Assembly: GCA_003260075.1 (NCBI GenBank)
Contig: QLIY01000023.1
Span: 69,011 to 133,010 of the forward strand
DNA from: Phallusia mammillata
Taxonomy: Eukaryota > Chordata > Ascidiacea > Phlebobranchia > Ascidiidae
Length of the DNA stretch: 64,000 bases
Reading direction: 5' to 3'
Part shown: positions 38,501 to 52,875 of the stretch, one piece after another
Numbering within the stretch: the stretch's first letter is position 1
Layout of the letters: each line of letters opens with the position of its first letter
Translations under genes and position numbers: made by a program
Notes under the pieces: model-generated
Database searches by the model: none
Told to the model about the DNA's origin: nothing
The model's input: only the letters and a program-made list of their open reading frames with translations

Positions 38501-41500
38501 AATGAAAAAAGATAATGTAACATTCATCTATTGTTAAAATAGAAACGTCGGCTTGTTATAATAGATACAGCTAGAAGATACACATATTTGTCAAGTCATC
38601 TATAGTTTTTGACAGTGCTATCTAAGATTTTAATGCAGCTATTATTTGGCAAGATCAAACCAAGTCAGCATATAACGGAATGGCTTGACTAAGATTCTGC
38701 TGACGTGAGGCAATTTCGGTATCATGTGTAGTAGTCAAAAACATTGATGAAATTAAATAAAATGAAACTCGCATTTTTCTTCTTCTTTCTTCATCTCTTC
38801 GTCCAACATCCTTTGTTCGCGAATGTGTTCAGCCTCCAACTTCGACAATTCCTCAACCTGACGACCAACACCCAAATGAAAAATCAAATATTTATTTTCG
38901 CGTTCAAATCTAAATAAATAACCACTTATGCAAACGAGAAACAAACTTCTACTAATACAGTGGTCCCCAAGTGGAAAAATTTTCTCTCAAGAATAGAATT
39001 TTGAAACTTGAGGGAAGGAATTTACTTTAATTTGTGCATGTGGTTTGTAAATAGACACTTAAGAACTGGGAATACAACCTGTAAAGTTGATAGAAAAAAC
39101 AATTTCAAATTATCTTTGTATGGTTTAGCATCTACTATGTCATTTACTATGGGAGGAATTCGTCGACAAAGGTTAGAAGCCACTGTACTAACATATCGGA
39201 TTTAGCCAGAACACACTAGAAATCACATGTCCAAGTCAATCGCCCAAAAAGTTAAATGTAAATACCTGTGCTTCAACCAAGCGTTGATTTTGTGCTTCTG
39301 TGCGCTCATCCATTTCCTCGACACGTTCAATGAGCGCACGGGCGCTTTCCGGAAGTTCCTGACCAACCGCCGACTTCCTCCTGGCCGCGAGCCGCAGTTG
39401 CTTGGCAACCGCTCTCTCCTTGGAAAGCTCCTCCTGTATCTTCTTGCGAGCCTCCAGACGCGCCAACAGTTTGTCTCTCTGCACAAACGATCCGCGTCAT
39501 ACTTGTGACGTCATATGTTGATTACGTCATGGATATTTAGGTTTGAAGCGATTTTGGGTATTAAATTGGAAGTTATTTTTTATCCACCTGTTGTCCCTTT
39601 TCCATTGTCAGTTTGTTTTTCATGTCTTCCGAGCCTTTCTGATACTCTTCCATGATGCGATCCCTCTCTTCCTCCTCCACGCTCGAATCCTGCATCAACC
39701 GGTGGAGGATCTCCATCTGCCGCGCTTCTCCAACCTCCAGCTCGGCCTGGGATGCAAAATTTGATTAATTGCGAATCATTGCACCACCTGAAACTAAGAT
39801 GAATAATCGTCGAAGTAGCAGTGCTTCCTAATTAGAAGCAGTCAACAATAGTTAAACGACGATATTTCGCCCAAGTGGGCATTATCTTGATTTTTGTTTT
39901 TATTTTTTCACTCGTTGTTTGCAGGGCGATTGATGGAGCCCACATGGACCAAATGTATATCAGTTAACACTATTTGTTGACTGATTCTAATCAGAAGGGG
40001 GGGGGGAAAAATTAAAATGGAAGTTATTTTTTATCCACCTGTTGTCCTTTTTCCATTGTCAGTTTGTTTTTCATGTCTTCCGAGCCTTTCTGATACTCTT
40101 CCATGATGCGATCTCTCTCTTCCTCCTCCACGCTTGAATCCTGCATCAAGCGGTGGAGGATCTCCATCTGCCGCGCTTCCCCAACCTCCAGCTCGGCCTG
40201 GGATGCAAAATAAGATGAATTGCGAATTATTGCACCATATGGAACTAAAAGGAATAAAATTGCCGAGGCAACACTACTTCCTAATCAAAATTACTCAATA
40301 GCAGTGTAACAGATATATTCTCCCAAGTGGGCATCATCTTAAATTTTTGGTTTTACTTTTACACTCGTTGTTTGCAGGGCGATTGATGATGCCCACATGG
40401 ACAAAATATATATCGCTTAACACTATTTGTTGACTGATTGTAATTAGAAAGCACTGCTGTCAATTATTTTTACATAAAATTATACATTTGATCACTAATC
40501 ATCGACATATTATGCCACTATTTGCGGGAAAGGTCCTGTAACAAACACTTAACTTTACCGGGGGGGGGGCAGCTGCTCCGACAATTATTCCCATAGAAAA
40601 TAAGAATTTAATCAGTGTCCGTCCACATATGATGCCACTATTTGCGGGAAAGGTCCTGTAACAAACACTTAACTTTACCATATGGAACAATGTTGAGTGA
40701 ATTTACCTCCTCTAGAGAAGAGAACACAACAGCTTCGAGTTGATTTTCAGTGGCCATCTCGCTCTCCCTCAGATTTGCCTCAACAAGCTGAGCTTCTGAT
40801 TTGGAGAGAAGGTTAGATGACCCGTCGTTACCCGAAGCTAAACAATGCAAGTTGAATATTTAATATGCGCGCTAAAGTCACTAAACTGATTACAAAACAA
40901 TAAATCGATGCCCGGCAACGACCTGCAATTTTTGGAACAACAGTTTAGGGTCTTTTGGATAAAAACTCACTGGAATACGTTGCATAGAATCAATATAGAG
41001 CGCTACAGTTTTTAGATTACAGTAAGCCTCGGTTAAACAGGATTCGGTTAATCCGGATCTTCGCCTAATCTGGGCAAATTTTTTGGTCCAAACGGGTCCG
41101 GAATAACCGAGGCTTACTGTACAAAAAATGCATCGAAAAGAAGGTTATAGTCCAATGAAGCTCGTAACTTATTTAGAACTGTTAAACGTAGTCAAAACGC
41201 CACGTTCTATTAGTCTACGAAATCTACCAAACGCCAATTTGTCTGCACGGTTGTGCAACATTGCGACTTTTGCAACATACTTCAAACATTGAAAAAAAAA
41301 TACTTAAACTCCCACCTTGGGCAAGTAGAGACTCGCGGCGGGTGTTCCTTCTCTGAGCTCTCTTAGCTTTCATTCGATCTTTCATATTTGCCCGGATGCT
41401 CTTCATCCTGTCTCCGCTGCCTCCGCTCGCCTCCAGAAGCTCATTCATGTTGCGCTCCGACACCAGAGGCGCCTGTGAGCAGGATTGATATTTAAGATGC

Positions 41501-44500
41501 ATCCGTTAATGATAAAATCATAGATATATTTGTGTAAACACAATGGCTTTAAATTGTTGCGTAATAATTTTATGACAATTTGGTTTGTGACGTCATACTT
41601 TATAAGTATTGTCTGGCTGATAAAATGCATCGAACATATTCCAAAGTTAGGGCTAAATGGGAATGATTGGTCGAAAAAAAAAACAATATATGGTTTTTTT
41701 TGTTTTTTTTTCGCCAAACATTCCATTACCTGGCTTCGTAATTGTCATCAAAATCAAATTTTTATAAATCGTTTTCTGTTTTACAAACAAAATTCCAACT
41801 AAAATAGTAAGGGGGGGGGGTTCCAAAGTTAGGGCTAAATGGGAATGATTGGTCGAAAAACGAACAATATATGTTTTTTTTGTTTTTTTTCGCCAAACAT
41901 TCCATTACCTGGCTTCGTGATTGTCATCAGAATCAAATTTTTATAAATCGTTTTCTGTTTCACAAACAAAATTCCAACTAAAATAGTAATTATACATACC
42001 CATGGGTCACAAAAAAACACTAAACTATTTTTTTTTAAGTTTTTGTGTCACACCAAATTATTTTGGGAGCCAATGTGATATATACTACCATAATTTGACT
42101 GCTTTACTTAATGTTGTTGGGTATTTTCAAACCCCTACCGCTTTTAGAGTGCTGTGTTTATAATAAACACGTGTGTGGGAGGTTAGGGAACTGGGGTGGG
42201 AATATGTCAAAAAAATTATGTCTAAATCGAGTTACTAACGTTATTTTCTCTCAACAAATCCCATATCTGAATTTAACTGCAAGTCATGGGACTAATCTTT
42301 ACTTGAAACGCTATTTGTGTTTATCCGAAAACCCAAAGTATTTAGGGTAAGTTTAACATCCCCACGCCAACACACAAAAAGTCGAAACACAATCGCATTG
42401 TTTTGATTGGCCCTAAGGTAAGGTCAGTCAGGTCGTTTGTTAAAACTTCTCTGGATTTTACAGGTCACTTTTAAGCTGTCAACAACATCAAATCTAAACC
42501 GAATGGAATTTGCTTTCGAACTACGCGAACTATTAGACGTTATGCTTGACATGACTTCAGGGCAGTAGGTTACGGTCACATGATTATGATGCTGGTCGCT
42601 AAGCAACGCAAAAATATTTTGTTATTAAAACAATATTTGTGTTTAAAAACAAACTCTGATTCATTCAACCTTCCATAGCAAAAAAAAACAGTCATAAAAA
42701 CAGTAATTTTAAAACACAAATAAGCAGGCAATTGCCGGCCGTTGGTGGAATAAAGATCTGCGATGCGACCGTCATAGCGAAAAGGTTGTGCACCCCCTGG
42801 TTTATTGTGTAATCCGTACCGGACAGTGCTATTTTAAACGCTCGTTGCACGTTAATATTTGCCGTAAAACGTATACCGTTGACACAGTAAAAAAATTCAT
42901 AACTTCGAAAACACTTTATTTCGCAATTTTTGAGCTTGCATTGTTCAGCAGTCATTAAAAACGCCAAATTATCGTCTCCAACACTTACTGCTCTTCCAGC
43001 GTTTAGAGCTTTGATTCTCGCTTCCATGTCAGCGTTCAGTCTCGCTTTCCTCTCTTCTGGATCACCTTCACCCTCCTCATCAGCATACGCCTGCCTCAAC
43101 TCCGCGAGGAGCTTCTCTTGCTGCTGGGCAAGGAGGAGCAGATCCTTGTTCACTTCATCTTCATCCTCTTCAGTGATGTCAGCCACCACCTGGAGAAAGA
43201 AACAAAGATTAGGTTTTTATTTGACCCGAAGTAGCACACTAAAGAAATGAAAAACATAACTGACTTTAATGGTGAAACTAACTGCCCAAATAGACGTAAA
43301 ATACGAAATGCTTTATTTTTCAAACGTTTCGGCAAATGTTTATGCCATCATCAGTGATATCATAACTGACTTCATCTTTGACAAAACGCCGTTGTAAAGC
43401 GACGCTAGTTAATCAAAAGCAAAACTGCTAGCGAGCTTGTATAATAATGTTTGTGTTCTTTGCTGTCATTTTAACAATCGCTATGGTAATCATCAGTGCA
43501 AAGAACAGCGATTGTTAAAAATGTCTGCGATTTCAATATTTGTAAAACTTTCTTGAAGTTCAGGGGATCTTGTTTTGATAAAGCTTCTTTGCAAGTGTGT
43601 CTCTGGCGTCCATATAAAACAACCATAAACGGAGAAGTTCAAATGAAGGGGTACACAATAGACAGGAATGGGGGTAAAAAATATGAGCAACTCACCTTTA
43701 CAGGGTCGAGTCCGGCTTGTTTAGCCTCGTTCACATGTTTCTTGTACAAGTCGCGTTTTCGTTTTTGCCTCTCCTTGGCCAGTTTCTTGCGTAGATCGGC
43801 CAGACGCGTTTGCTTTTCTTTTTCCAAGTTGTCGTTGAGATCTCGCATTTTGCCAGCGTATTCCATCATCACCTGAAACCACAGGTCAAGGATTTCAGTA
43901 TTAACAAATAAAAAGCTTAGTGTAATAGATACCGGGAATTGCTATTTTAAACGCTCGTTGGACGATTGAAATTTGTTGCAAAACGTACACCGTTTACACA
44001 GTAAAACTCGTGAAAACAATTGCACAATGTCAAAAAATCCTAATTTTACTTTTGTTACGTCACACATGATTGACGTCATAGCTACGAGAGCACATTTGCT
44101 GTTCGGCCGCTTCGGTCCGTTTCTGGGGTTAAGAAGGGTTAGTAAGCCCCTAAAACTAACTTGGATTTCCTTCAATTGGCTCAAATAAAACATGGTTTTC
44201 ATTTCGACTTTCTTGTGGTATTTTGAGGATTTAAAACAGTTGACGCCTTTTTTCGAACTACGGTCGGAGTAGGGGTTACTTTTTCACAATCTGGGTTTAA
44301 AATAAGAATTATTTATCATGTTTGCCATAAAAAGGGACAAGCAACATCTGTGTTTCTCCCATCAATTAGAAACATCTATTACAACGTAAATCCCTTTAGG
44401 TCCCGGGTATCGTGGGTTCCCACCGCAGGCTAGATTTTCGTAACCCATTTCTTGGCATATGGGAATGCTTGGGAGAATGGGTTTAATTCGGCATAACGCC

Positions 44501-47500
44501 TACCATAGACCCAGCGTAAAATCCATGCCGGTTTCACTGCTTTCATAAGACGTAATCGAAAGCACGTGTTTCGTATGATTTTAACCCTACAATGATGTAA
44601 CAATGTTATGAGTAATACAATGGTCTGTTCTCCATAGGAGGGAAAGAAAACGTGGGTAATTCTGTACGAGGGAAAACAATCGTGGAAAAATACCTGTTGC
44701 TTTTCCTCGTCTGTGGAACAGGATTTCAATTTCTCCACCAGCTCTGATTTGAGTTTGGTCATTTGTGTCTCCTTCTTTTTCTCGATATCGGAAATAATCT
44801 GCACAAAAGACAAAAGTTTCACGACGAAGAAATCTAAATCTGGCTTTTTGTTCTTATGTTTAATTTAACGTTTACGATAGTGTAAAATTTCACAAGATAA
44901 CATCGAAGTTACGATTCACCACATACTGTTTAATGCAACATACTGTACGTTTCACTTTTTTAGTAAGACTTTATCCGAAAAGTTTGGGCTTGCAAACAAA
45001 CCCCTAAACGGGTGTCGACAACATTTAAAAGTTCTAAATTATTTGAGGGCAGTTTCCAAGAAAATTACAACATTGTATCTGAAAAAAACATTTCGTCATT
45101 CATAAACGTACGGCGTGGAAACTGGGGACATTTCCGACCCGCTGATCGTGCGTAACGTTTCATTATTGTAAATTAGAGAAGGGGTCCGCTTTCCTAAAGT
45201 AATACTGCCTATTAAAGTATCAAGTTTAAGGCGTCTCAAACCTCAAGGTCACGGAGAGGACGAGAGACATGGTCCATTGCACACGCGTCGTAGTAGTATT
45301 ATGTGTTGCGTCACAGCCTAGTGATTTTCTCATATATATTTTTTTTCAGAACTCTATGCTACGATTCTTTGAATTTTAGCGGTAAATTTTCAGTGTCTTT
45401 TTACTTGAATAACAAAGATAAATTCCAAACAAGAATACTTGGAAAGTAATTCATTAAAAAGAAAAATTTACAGACATCATAAAAAACTTTTGGGCCATCT
45501 CAAAATTCTAGTCCTTTCAAAACGCCAGTTTTAAAATGAAAAAAATTGCGCAAAAAAGTCAAAAACGGGTTTCACAACCGGAAACTTATAGCTAGACCAC
45601 AAAAAAATCAGCAATTTACAGCTTAAACACCGGATAAAACAGCGATGCAAAGTTATTACTAGAGTCATTTTCATTACTAGGATAGAAACAAACCAATCAC
45701 CAACCTCGTTGATCTTTGATATTTCCTCACTTCGAAGTTCGTTCTCCAAACGAGCAATTTCCATAGCGTGTCGTTCCATCATAGCGTGAATGTCCGACGC
45801 AGCTTCGGCATTTTGCTCCATAGCGCCATCCGGGGGGGGGGAACTAGGATAGAAACAAACCAATCACCAACCTCGTTGATCTTCGATATTTCCTCACTTC
45901 GAAGTTCGTTCTCCAAACGCGCAATTTCCATAGCGTGTCGTTCCATCATGGCGTGAATGTCCGACGCAGCTTCGGCATTTTGCTCCATAGCGCCATCCAG
46001 CAGACGCCGACTGCTCAGTCGTTTCATCAACTCAGCTCTGTTCATCGCTCTACGCTTTGCTTTGTCTGCTCCTGAAAAATCAAATTAGTTGAAAATCTGG
46101 CGGTCTAAACAATACAACGTGAATTTAAAGCGTTGTAATAAATTTTAATTCTTTTGCGTTGATTTCTGTTACTATTTTTTAACAATCACCTGAAAGTGTT
46201 GATTCGCTTCACACATGATTTTAATTGTTCATAAACTTTCAAATTGAAAAGTTTACACATTTAATGAAAACATTTTTTGCAGAATGTGTTTTTCACTTGG
46301 TGCATTTGCGCAAATGTAACCCAACCAAAACACTTGTAAAACTTGTAAAAATAAAAATAGTTGGTGATATAATTGCCCGCAAAACTAAATTATTTTAATC
46401 CCCATTGTACAACGGGTCATTATTTTAGCGGTGCTAATTTCATTTATTCGTTTTATCAAGTGGATATCTTCGGGTAAAAAAACACAAATACCACGGAGAA
46501 GGGCTTCAAGGCCTAAGCTTGCGGTAAAAAATTACAAAACCGCAAATATGTCTGGTAGGACTTAAAACACTTCTACGGACCGTGAAAGCGTTTGACGTCA
46601 ATTGTGAAAAAAAATACCCGACCCCTAACCGACGGTTCACACGCATTTCCAGGAATCAACTTCTACCCGACAGTTTTAACAAAGATCAAGGTCGTAAATA
46701 ATTTATTGCCTTATCGTTGCTTCAAAAAGGCGCGATTACTGTGCCCTGCGTCATTATTACAAAGCTTTAGGCTTTAGAATTCCATCAACGCAAACGGTTT
46801 TCCATTTCCTCAGTTTCAGATAACAGTTCGAAAGTGTTATAAAAACCGAGCGAGAATATGTAAGCACTGTTAGTCATTCATAAGTGCGTGACACATTTAA
46901 GCGGGAAACCGAACCAAACCTTTACAAAAAGGTCAAAGAAAACGACCGCATTGAGTATAACTGATTGCTTTATTAGCATGTTGTGTTTTTTCACAAACTT
47001 GCCCATTTGGAAAAATGACATGCGTTTTTGAATTCACAAGACCAGCATGATTTAACTGACCCTTAGCGCCGTGTGGTTTTTCCAGTGATCCGTCCGCGAA
47101 AGTAACGCTCTCGTTTGCTCCAAGTCCCATGGTCTGATCCTGAAAAACATTACAACTGTCCTTACTCTTTACTGTTTTATTGTAGCAATATGGCGAAAAA
47201 ATCTAGACACATAAAGCATATGACTGCCATCGCTTGTCGTTTTCTGCATACTTTATCACACAAAACGACATTATTATGAACATTTAGAAAAAACGTCAGG
47301 TTTTGTACTTGCAAGTAGTTGCATTAACAGGCTTTGTTAGAAATTAGGGGTGACATTGCCCGAAACACAAAGCACTTGCCGTTACTTTTCAGTGTACTTA
47401 GTGGACCATTATAAACACTTCACGAACGCGGAACAACAAGTTTTCTGCCGTTTACGTTGCGTCGTTTTTTATCTGCGCACTTATCACACAAAGGATTTTT

Positions 47501-50500
47501 TTTCCAATTTATAGAAACAACGGTAGGTTTTGTAACTTGATTATACCGAGTAATTATACCAACAGGCAAGAAAAAACAGGCGTGACATTGCGTACCTGTA
47601 CAGTGAGGCGCTGTGGAGTAGAGACACCAGCTTGTTGCATTCCTTCGGTTCTACGGCCACCAGAGTGCGCTGCTGACATGTCAGATACCGGTGTCTAAAA
47701 ATACAGAAACGAACAAACGAATTTAAAACTGGCTCAAAGCAGTCTATAGTAATAATCGACTACTCTAGCGTCATGGACCAATTAGGTCCAAACAGCAATT
47801 TCGTGTGAAGTTATCAGCATCGTGAGTTACAACTTTAGCGCTTGACCAACATCTCTTAGTGCTGAGCAAAGCAGTTGAAAGTCGGGTCGGGTTCGGGCTT
47901 GCGTTTACACTCGACATCATTTGTGCAGCAATTTTACCAATATTCAGCCTCAGTTTAGGCCTTTTTACTTCGGCTTCGGGCTTGTACTTTCGGTTTCAGG
48001 TCCCGATATGGAGCAAGTCAAACAAATGGTCGAAACAAATTTGACTTTGCTGCGTTACATTTATAGAAGGTGACATTATAGCAGTTGTAAGTGTTGAAAA
48101 CAAACCCGATGTGCACAGTGCTTAGAGTAAAAGCATTGGCTTATACATATTTACGACTCCTTCTATTGGTTTGCCTACCCCGTATATGGACGTGCTTGTT
48201 TCTGCTCCTGCCACATAACCTGCCGTCGCACGGGCTTGTGCTCCATCGCCTGACATACGAGCCATCTGTTGCTGTTGTTGCTGTTTTAGAACTGCGGCTT
48301 GCATCATCTGCATAACTTGGGCCTAAAAAAGCATTACACACAAATGTAAGCCATTTCACCCAATGAGCCCAAAAACGTAAAAATCACTTAATGCATTATT
48401 GTCAATTAAAAGTAAATATATAATATTTCATTGCGATACGTTATAATAGAATTATAAGAGTAAGTTTTATAGCCAATATATCTTGGACGCAATTAAACAC
48501 CCTACTTTACCGTATAAATACAATAAACTCCCAAAACATAAAAATTCAGTTGGTGATCGGAGTTGCAAAAATATACGGATTGTGAAACAAAAGGGGGAAA
48601 TCACCTGTTGCTGCGCAGATCGTGGCTGACGTAACACTGACATCATATCCGGTGTGAGTTGGAATTGCATTCCGCTTTCCAGTAAAGCGATGAGTTGTTT
48701 CAACAGTGGAATCATTTCACTTTGGCCTGACGTCTATAATATGGGATAAAAAAATTACAAATTTAGTGTTTAGGTTATTCGCATAAAAATGACCAAAAAT
48801 TCTCTTCAGATAAAAGTTGCCAGTAATGTGGTAAAACGTTTTACAAAAAAGTATGCAAAGTATCATGTGTATTCTTACGTTGAAATTATATGATTTGTTT
48901 TAGTTAAAAAAAAATTAGAATTGCTTTGCGCATTCCAAAGGCATGAAATACCTGTCAAAAATCAGTTTACAAACGCTTTTGTTAAACCTTTGTATTGGAG
49001 TTAAATCCGAAGTTATAATAGTATGCTTTTCCACAAAAACGCGGGATTTCCATGGCATTTTTTTTTCACTTTTATTACCGACCCTCCCTTACCTGAACGT
49101 CGTCTCCGTAAATTCCACTCATAACAGTTTCGTAATCTCCAGCAACAAGTGCTGATCCACGGAGCACATGACGTGCTTCCACTGTGATAAGTTCCGATAA
49201 ATCTCTGTTGTATTCGAGCGCAGCAAGATCAAGGTCAATCGCCTCAACACGAGCTTCAAGGTGGTTCAAAAGCTCTCCCTGTAATGTAGAACATATTTAG
49301 TACGGGACTTGTGGTATAGGCTAGTAGTTCTTAACTTTGTGGGTTTAAATAGCTTAAACCCTGGGTTTGGACAATGCTGTAACAAGGTTGTCCTCCAAAT
49401 TACATAAATTTTAAAGAATATTACCAAACTACGCTCATTCAGCCGTTTGACGAAAGCTTTGAGATTCAAAAAGGGTGCTATTAATGGATGCGAACCGCTA
49501 CAGTGCAGTCGTGTGAATTGCAATTTAGATTTCATTTTACTGGGACACAAAAAAGTAAATATCAGTGGTTAATGTGGCTTTTCTAACCACCTAAGATTTT
49601 CTAACCACTAAAGAAGCCCGTCTTGGTTGCTAACATATTACTAGGGTCCCAAAAAGGTGTCATTTGCTGTATTTTCTTAGCAACGTAACTACATCTGTAT
49701 ATTAGGCATTGGAAGTTAATGCAACCATCTGTGACTTGCAGGTACAAAAAATATACAATATATTTCAACTACGATACGTTGATTATGAAACAAGAACAAA
49801 ATATTTAAATGTTTGCTATGGTCACGATTAATTTCCACCCTGACGCATGTAATTAACCTGTATCTTCTTGCGAGCTTGCTGGTAACGTATCTCTACCGCT
49901 TCACGAGCTGTCGCCGTCGCAACTACGTCACGACTGTCGATGACGTCACGCATTCGTTCTTCACGACGCGATTCTTCGAGCTGCAATTTGCGGAGGAAGC
50001 CGCGGACCTGGAAATACATTGATGCAAGTTAAACTCTGAAAACTTGTAATTTCTGAGTTGTGGCAAGGAATGAGCAATGAATGTTTGGTTCATTGCGTTT
50101 TTGAACCTTCGCATCAGTGCTTCTTAGTCATTTTATGCTTACTCCGTTTTACTGATCTACATTTTGTGTATGGGATAGACTCAAACCACACACAAAAATT
50201 ACAAGAAATAAAAAACTGCTTATCCAAACAGGTTCTAGAATAGTCACATTTTATCACGTATTTAGTCACCAAGCGAGCAAAGTCAGTTACGAGTTGCAAA
50301 AAATAAAGGTTACATTGTACACGTGGTGAATGGTATTACAAAAAATGTAGTATCGGACCCTCGGCTTCATGCTCACGATTCAATGTAAGCAGTCAGTCAT
50401 CAAAACGTTAAGCACAAAATCTTCTTCTATCATACAACAGCCGCACACTGAAAGTTATACTTATACATCTGTTTAGTTACTAAACCATAAACTTTAGCAG

Positions 50501-52790
50501 AACTTACCGTTTCCACAAGTTTACTGTAACTGGTGTGAGTCTTTTCCTCTTGTATTCTTTCCTCCTGGTCATTCTCAGTAAGGATTGCAAGCACTTCTGG
50601 TGGAAGCACGGGGCTGAGTTCAGCATGAATGGCCTGAAATTGAGTTTAATGGGTTAAACTGTGGTTGATTGTGTGTGGGGAGTTTGATTGCAGCAACTGA
50701 CCTCCTTTCTTTCGTTTTCCCGCTTGAGGGCGCCAGATAACTGGAAGGTGACGTCAGAGATAGCTTCGAGATTTTCCTCGAACTTTTCGGCTGTAAGACT
50801 CTCAATATTGTTTACCAGGTCCTGAAAAAAGTGGATTTAAAATTGTATTAAATTTTACCGAGTAAATGGCTTAAAATAAATAAAGGCAATGCAGTAAATT
50901 ACAAACTCAACCCTAGTTGTTGTAACTTAAACAATTGTTATTTACATTCCCGTTTTTTAAGTTTGGAAAACTGAATATGTGAACTGATTTAATGCATACA
51001 AGGTGTGAGTAACTTTGTCTGTTTTTGTTTGTTTGTTTTTGTTTTCAATAAAAAAGGTTTATTTGGGAATGTACTAGAAATGTACAAATTTAAAATTTAC
51101 AAAATAAAAGTCTGGGCGAAATACGTGACCGACACCATACAGACGTAAACTAAATAATTAACTTTGAGGAATTAAAACTGAATGTTACCTGTTGTAATTC
51201 TGCAACTCTCTTCTCAACATCCGTCTCACGCTGTCTCTGTCTCCTCCACATTCCCTTCCGTGCTGCGATCTCATCTTCCAACATCGCCACTGCTCCCATG
51301 GGAGGTTTGCGCTGTCGCAGATGATGATGTGAAGATTGGACGATCGGGATCACAGTGTTTGTGTCCTTATTTATTCTCGCTCCTACCACCTTGCCGGCTT
51401 TGCCTAAAAGTAAAGAAAGTTTTGGTGGTTTTTATATCTGTGTTTTAGCCGAAAGTACAGTTTTGTAAAGTGTGGAATTTTTTTAGCTTATTTTACATTA
51501 CTGCCAGATAGTATGGCACGGGGGACGAATACATTCACAGAAAACTTTGTATTGTTTTTTTTTTCCTTTTGTTTTTATCATATAAAAGCAGTTGTGTTTT
51601 GTTCAAGCTGCAAATAATTTCATCGATCTATACAAATTTCGAAAACTACAATGTTTTTATTGCGGGGAACATCGGAACATTGGCAGCACCAATAAAAATC
51701 TTTTTAGGGAACTTTTGAAACACTTAAAGATTTAAAAAAAAAAGTTTTTCCAATTTTTTAAACCACAAATGAATTAGAGTATTGCTACGGTGGGGGGGGG
51801 GGAATGTTTTTTTTTGCGGGGAACATCGGAACATTGGCAGCACCAATATAAATCTTTTTAGGGAACTTTTGAAACACTTAAAGAAGATTTTAAAACAAAA
51901 ACGTTTTTCCAATTTTTTAAACCACAAATGAATTAGAGTATTGCTACGGTTTTGACTGAAAATAGATTGTTCAGCCGAGGCATACAAAGTTCCATTTTAC
52001 AGCACACTTGAATAGCAAACCTTTTAAAAAGCGTACTATTTGTTACATTCAACATCGAAATAAAAACTAAAAACAGATTATGTACAGCCGAGGTACAGAA
52101 GTTTCAATTTTGTACGTTTTAATAGCACATGAGTTAAAATAAGTACCATTTGTAAATTCAACTACGACCTAAATACTAAAACTATTCGCTACCAAACAAT
52201 ACTTTTACCTGATGAAGTGTCAATTCCGGCGACTCCAATATCAATTGGTACAAGACCGCGTCCTGTGGGTTCCTCCATACTGCCAGCTAGCGGTCGAATA
52301 TCTGCAGTGTATTTGTCTTTGTCGATTCCAAGTATTGGAACTTGCAGGTCACTTCCACATTCGTCTCGCATTTTCGTTCCCACCAGGATTGGCAGCAATT
52401 GTCCTGGTAAATGAAAGATTGATTTGTATCAAATGGTTGCTGTTGTCTTTTAAGATTAAAAAATGTTACAAATTTTACTTCAGACATTGCGTTGGTAATA
52501 CAGACACAAGTTTGCAGACTCCAATGCCGAGCCAGAACCGGAATACTCGGTACCGAGCATCGCTGTTTGTGATGCTCGGTCGAGCAGTTGCACAAACTAA
52601 CCCGGGGATTAAATTTGCATATTTATGCTCATGTATACGAAACTAGTGTTCGAAACGGTATCCAAAACAAAAAAAAACTCTTTTGCGTTAGATGGCGGAA
52701 AAGCGCGTACTTCAGGGGACTTTGCGGCTAAATAAACCGCTGGTGGGCAGGAACTTGGCCGAACGGTCTGGCGCGCCTGACCCATATACA

Positions 52791-52875
<85 letters not shown>

